Shown piece by piece: positions 60,788 to 64,000 of a stretch of 64,000 nt of DNA. The notes under the pieces were generated by a model that was given only the letters and a program-made list of their open reading frames with translations, had not been told where the DNA came from and did not search any database. The DNA lies in contig NC_080671.1 in the NCBI RefSeq assembly GCF_030247195.1, positions 202,162,897 to 202,226,896 of the forward strand. The letters are read 5' to 3'. The position numbers and the translations under genes are program-made. The DNA comes from Topomyia yanbarensis (Eukaryota > Arthropoda > Insecta > Diptera > Culicidae). Every line of letters starts with the position of its first letter. The stretch's first letter is position 1.

Positions 60788-60949
60788 TACTTTATAAAGT
60801 TCAAAAACTCATAACTTGAAAAAAAAAATCAAATTCAGCCAAAGTAAAAAAATCGTGTCTATAATTTTCAGCTAAAGAGTGCAAAAAAATTGAAGGGAAC
60901 TAAAATTATAGTTGTAAATCGTGGAATGACTCGCATTCTGCAAATTTAA

Positions 60950-61550
60950 GACTTTTTTGGGGGTATTCTCATGTTAAAAGCAAATATTTTCTAAAGTCCC
61001 CCGAAATCAAATTTATTTTGATTACATAACTATATTAAGAAGATTATGTGAAAAATTCAGAATGGAACTCGAAGTGTTACGAGACATTTCAGTTATAACA
61101 GGCCTTTCGCTGGGCGTTTAGTGTAAAATTGCCATGTTTTATGTTTATAATTGTAATATCTCGCAAAGAATTCCACTGCCAAATTTTTACACAATCTTTT
61201 TAACACGATTTTAATACTTAAAGAAAATAATAAATAAAAAATTTGGTCCAGCCTTAAAAAAATTCAATTTGTTTCAAGTAATTGCAAATTTCATAAGTTA
61301 TATAACAAAAAAATTGTGATTTTTTTATGGTAAGCTTATTTGAAAACGCAACTTTTTTATTTAATATTTTTTTCCATATATCGAGTCGTTTCCGAGTTAT
61401 CAGTGATTGAAAAATGTTCAATTTTATAGACTTCAAAAGTTCAATAGCGAATAACTTGAAAAAAATATAATATTTAGCCAAACCAAAAAATACGTGTCAA
61501 TTATTTTTAGCTAAAGAATGTAAGAAAACAGTTTGGAAGATGCTTGACGT
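60950..61550. repeat. Partial second copy of the foldback element
   Basis: 61,110-61,550 is an inverted relative of 59,480-60,240 (without the nested MITE): GGGCGTTTAGTGTAAAATTG near 61,115 and AACTTATGAAATTTGCAATT-type sequence inverted near 61,280. Only one arm and the centre remain. Confidence 0.65.
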
Positions 61551-61676
61551 TTATATTAAGCGCACATTGCTCTAATCTATTATATCTAGCATAAAATGAG
61601 TATTGTTAGATACCATTACTAGCGATAAATGTTAATTTTGGGACAGTTTTTGTACTCAGTTTTCTATGAAACTTCT

Positions 61677-62100
61677 ATTTTTTTTATTATACAATTCGTT
61701 TACTTGAGTCGGTTCAATGCATTAGCTAAATGAAGCCTTGAGTCTTTAATATATTTCCACGATGTAAACAATGAAAATGATAAAACGCTAATGGTTGTCC
61801 AACAGATCTCGTGCGATTGACCTGTTTACTGATTGAGAAATATTTTTCATAACCAACCGCGTCTTGGTGGTCGTTCATATCTATCTTGTACACTTCCGTA
61901 TTATTATCGTGGTAACTGCCATGGACATGGCAGTTCGCGAATATCTGATTTCATTTTTGTTTTGTCCCCTTACGGGCCACAAGTGTCGACTTCCTCAATG
62001 ATGATGCTGACTGTTAATTTTGAGATACTAGACGCAGTTTTTGCCGTCAATATTATATGAACAGCAGCCACAAATTTGGCAATTGTTTGTTTTTCAGGTA
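61677..62100 (-). mobile_element. LINE 3' end with hairpin and A-rich tail
   Basis: Minus strand: hairpin GGCTTCA/TGAACC with one bulge (61,737-61,711) and loop TTTAGCTAATGCAT, then GACTCAAGTAAACGAATTG, TATAATAAAAAAAATA. Upstream 3' UTR-like sequence extends to an undetermined point (perhaps about 62,100). No target duplication found. The 75-codon plus-strand frame at 61,833 is not a recognisable protein. Confidence 0.55.
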
Positions 62101-62174
62101 ATCGTATTGGAGACTATGGATGTGCAAAGATGTAACGTGTATGATTATATTATCGCATTGTGTTTTGTGCGTGC

Positions 62175-62207
62175 AGGGTCAGCTAGGACGAAATCCTAGC
62201 TGACCCT
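62175..62207. repeat. Perfect 14-bp stem hairpin with 5-nt loop
   Basis: AGGGTCAGCTAGGA-CGAAA-TCCTAGCTGACCCT. Six bases later comes CTAA followed by T. A G+C-rich hairpin just before CTRR-T is the 3' signature of Helitrons, but no 5' end was found; it may instead be a foldback remnant. Confidence 0.6.
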
Positions 62208-62219
62208 ACCCGTCTAATT

Positions 62220-62670
62220 CCTAGATGTGTCCTTTATAATAAATTACATTTTTTGCAAATGTGACTGGAATCTTTTAATGGCCACGGTTCAAAGAAGTTA
62301 AGCTTGTTTATTGGGGCTTTAACCTCCTGGTCGCTCGCCCGCGGTTCAAGTAAGAGGTATCAGATCTTGTAGCCGAACATTGATTTTCTCATCATCCATA
62401 TATATGAGAATCAACCACGTGTTACAAGTTGCAAAATGACTGGTTTCGCCTAGGCTAATTTGTTGAGTAACATAAGTACTGAATGCCTGACAAGGTAGAA
62501 CTCGTTAAAGGCGATGTTCGTAAGCATAACCTCTATTTTCACCTTCAGCAAATATTTCCCATCATGAAATTCGGTTATGCAAAAATTCCAGAAGTCAATA
62601 GCCTCCACGTTTGGCTGGAGCACCACTTCTTGCTTTTACGATTCAATCATCCGACGGATTACCCCAGCAT
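62220..62670. other. Target region of the ORF1-only element; short unrecognised open frame
   Basis: A 64-codon frame at 62,483-62,677 (MPDKVELVKGDVRKHNLYFH...) has even codon composition but no family I recognise, and its end is cut by the insertion at 62,681. The empty target would be GCATGAATTAAAGTAACAG. Perhaps host DNA or an older element. Confidence 0.25.
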
Positions 62671-62820
62671 GAATTAAAGTCATCAGTTTGTCTTCACATC
62701 TCGCCCTGAGCAGGAGCAAAAAATCGTCCCGCGCAAGTGAAACGGTCAATCAAATCAATCGGTGCCTATCACACAAGCAGTCCATATAACAATAGCCTAT
62801 ACCTACTGTGCGATTTAGTG

Positions 62821-63780
62821 ATGAGTGACGGTGCCCAGCAAAAAGCAACCCAGATACGGCCGAACTGTGTTGCTGTTGATTTTTCGAAATGCCCCGTAAG
62901 ACCAGCCATTCGGGAAGTGGAACAGTTATTAAAAGTGCAGATGAAACTCAATCTGGCTGAAGTCAAAACCCTACAAATGCATCATATTAAACATTGCGTG
63001 CTGATTTCGTTCAATAACATTAACCAAGCTGAGTCATTCGCCTCGCGAAACAACATGCAGCACACCGCCGAATGCGGCAATGTTAAATATAGCATTCCCG
63101 TATACATCGAGAACGGCGCTGTAGAAGTTCGTGTCCATGATTTGGCTACGCGTACCCCTGACGGCGCGATTAAAAAATGCTGGCAAAAATACGGAGAAGT
63201 AGACTCCGTTACACATGAGACTTGGAAGAATTTTTTCCCGGGCATCCCTAACGGTGTTCGTGTGGTGAGAATGCGTGTGACCAAGCCAATTCCCTCATAC
63301 ATAACCGTCACAGCGTTAGGAAGTGACGATGTTCTCATTCATCAAACATCGCTAGTCACGTACCCAGGGCAAATTCCTACGTGCCAGTTCTGCACGAAGA
63401 AGCTGCACCTCGGAAAACCTTGCGTAGAAACTGTTAAGGAAAACTTAACCAATCCAACTGAAATCAGCCCAGAACCATCTTACGCTAAACCACTAACAGC
63501 TGCAAAACCAACAACCAGCAACAACAACAACGAAACGAATGCCGATAACGAACATAATAAAACGACCCTTAAGAGTAAAACGCAAACTGGAACATCCGAC
63601 TGCGAGCAGCAGGAAAGTAGTACGGATGAGGACATGGACGTGAACGATAACGCGAAAGAAGACAAACGAAATGAACCTCAACTTGCAGTGGACAACATTG
63701 GCAATATTTCGCCACCTAGAAAAAGGATCTCAACACGCAGCAGAAAGCTGCGCCTGAACGAGACCAAAAATTTAATGTAG
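62821..63780 (+). CDS. gag-like ORF1 protein with one CCHC zinc knuckle
   Basis: A 319-residue protein. I choose the ATG at 62,821 (MSDGAQQK); the open frame extends upstream to a GTG at 62,737 but contains no earlier ATG. Seen: N-terminal domain about 1-90 with VAVDFSKCPVRPAIREVEQL; a middle domain, VEVRVHDLATRTPDGAIKKC through GIPNGVRVVRMRVTKPIPSY, resembling gag-like ORF1 proteins of mosquito Jockey-type elements as I recall them; the knuckle CQFCTKKLHLGKPC (C-X2-C-X4-H-X4-C) near residue 200; a Ser/Thr/Asn-rich acidic region with TSNNNNETNADNEHN; and a basic tail KRISTRSRKLRLNE. Expected role: binding element RNA in a ribonucleoprotein. It is unlike the three-knuckle ORF1 at 4,096-5,460. 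The frame is fully intact, suggesting recent insertion or selection on the protein. Confidence 0.9.
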   Translation: MSDGAQQKATQIRPNCVAVDFSKCPVRPAIREVEQLLKVQMKLNLAEVKTLQMHHIKHCVLISFNNINQAESFASRNNMQHTAECGNVKYSIPVYIENGAVEVRVHDLATRTPDGAIKKCWQKYGEVDSVTHETWKNFFPGIPNGVRVVRMRVTKPIPSYITVTALGSDDVLIHQTSLVTYPGQIPTCQFCTKKLHLGKPCVETVKENLTNPTEISPEPSYAKPLTAAKPTTSNNNNETNADNEHNKTTLKSKTQTGTSDCEQQESSTDEDMDVNDNAKEDKRNEPQLAVDNIGNISPPRKRISTRSRKLRLNETKNLM

Positions 63781-63816
63781 CTGTTTTTTTTATTCATTGT
63801 AAAAAAACAAACAATC

Positions 63817-63844
63817 GGCCTCGTCGAGCTACCGCATTTGGGCC
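63817..63844 (+). promoter_or_regulatory. 3'-terminal hairpin of the ORF1-only element
   Basis: GGCC/GGCC stem around a loop containing GAGCTACCGCAT, followed by TAAATAAA and the A tail. The loop and the downstream AAATAAA-type stretch are shared with 26,344-26,371, 42,264-42,291, 47,237-47,269 and 61,711-61,737. Probable recognition site for a LINE reverse transcriptase (inference). Confidence 0.6.
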
Positions 63845-64000
63845 TAAATAAATTTATCAATTATAAAAAAAAAGAATTAAAGTAACAGTTTCTTTTGTTC
63901 TTCCGACGAGTCACACAATATGAAAGGAAGTGTGTTATCAGACTCGGCATACTGAGTAGATATCGTGACCGATGTCTTCGGTGGCTCGAAATAGCAATCT

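Larger units (their letters stand above)
59421..60930. mobile_element. ~1.5-kb palindromic (foldback) element with GGGTCATTCCAC ends
   Basis: Left end GGGTCATTCCACGTCTGATT and right end, inverted, GAGTCATTCCACGATTTACA. The arms stay complementary over most of their length (for example TTTGGCTGAATATGATTTTT against its inverse near 60,815-60,840) and meet near 60,236 (AAACGCCTAGTGATAGGCC). Two later insertions interrupt it: 59,612-59,944 in the left arm and 60,564-60,787 in the right arm. The 81-codon frame at 59,992-60,237 is arm sequence, not a gene. Confidence 0.8.
62671..63883 (+). mobile_element. Complete ORF1-only retroelement with 10-bp target duplication, hairpin and poly-A
   Basis: Seen: GAATTAAAGT at 62,671-62,680 and again at 63,874-63,883. 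Between them lie 1,193 bp: a start CATCAGTTTGTC containing the arthropod initiator word TCAGTT, a 140-bp leader, one intact ORF (62,821-63,780), about 36 bp, a hairpin (63,817-63,844), TAAATAAATTTATCAATTAT and A9. There is no ORF2 and no room for one. Because the target duplication sits exactly at both ends, this is one retrotransposition event of an RNA with this structure, not a LINE broken after insertion. The 3' hairpin is shared with A-tailed LINE ends elsewhere in the window. Confidence 0.88.

Noticed and set aside
59992..61481. Frames at 59,992-60,237 and 61,254-61,481 sharing ICN(C/Y)LKQIEFF as a protein family
   Set aside because: They are the two arms of a palindromic element translated on opposite strands; similarity is at the DNA level.
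62483..62677. 64-codon frame as a host exon
   Set aside because: No recognisable family, no splice or start context that I trust; kept only as a note because the ORF1-only element inserted at its end.

Overview
The window looks like a repeat-rich, AT-rich stretch of an insect nuclear genome, most likely a mosquito and probably a culicine. The assignment rests on recall of protein style, not on a search: the non-LTR retrotransposon proteins (an RNase H-bearing I-group element, R1/LOA-type fragments, a gag-like ORF1) and the small TIR families resemble those of mosquitoes. I see no confident host protein-coding gene, no tRNA or rRNA, no CRISPR array and no prokaryotic or viral gene set. Nearly everything recognisable is a mobile element or its remains.

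Left part (1-6.2 kb): a minus-strand non-LTR retrotransposon with both frames open. It has a gag-like ORF1 with three zinc knuckles, an ORF2 with endonuclease, reverse transcriptase and RNase H, and a 5' leader of tandem monomers; its 3' terminus lies off the left edge. From 7 to 9.1 kb is a decayed R1/LOA-type element. From 9 to 16 kb the DNA is mostly unassigned, with a piggyBac-like MITE and some hairpins. From 16 to 23 kb lie a hAT MITE, a foldback element built on a ~342-bp tandem repeat, a decayed endonuclease fragment, and three ~0.5-kb tandem units carrying TG microsatellites.

Middle (23.4-45.25 kb): two nearly identical ~3.3-kb arms in inverted orientation flank about 14 kb. Arm A (23,385-27,925) carries an extra 1.1-kb TIR element that arm B (41,881-45,251) lacks. 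Between the arms are a degenerate satellite, another hAT MITE with a perfect 8-bp target duplication, R1-type RT remains, a TA-flanked G-rich TIR element, and a broken second copy of the left-hand LINE interrupted by about 245 bp of pure TA repeat.

Right part (45-64 kb): nested elements. A decayed mariner-like transposase is split by a 3.37-kb TA-flanked element; a decayed R1-type element is split by a 315-bp MITE; a 1.5-kb palindromic element holds a nested MITE and a short Helitron-like insertion. At 62,681-63,873 there is a complete insertion, bounded by a 10-bp target duplication, of a retroelement that encodes only a gag-like ORF1 and ends in a hairpin plus poly-A.

The most interesting signal is that this terminal hairpin, with a conserved loop and co-varying stems, recurs at five other loci as the 3' end of A-tailed insertions. 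One is a 74-bp insertion that is little more than hairpin and tail. Another, a 258-bp insertion, shares 3' UTR sequence with the intact left-hand LINE. This suggests that a family of LINEs and ORF1-only passengers share a 3' recognition structure, so the ORF1-only element may be mobilised in trans, comparable in logic to mammalian HAL1 or to SINE/LINE tail pairs.
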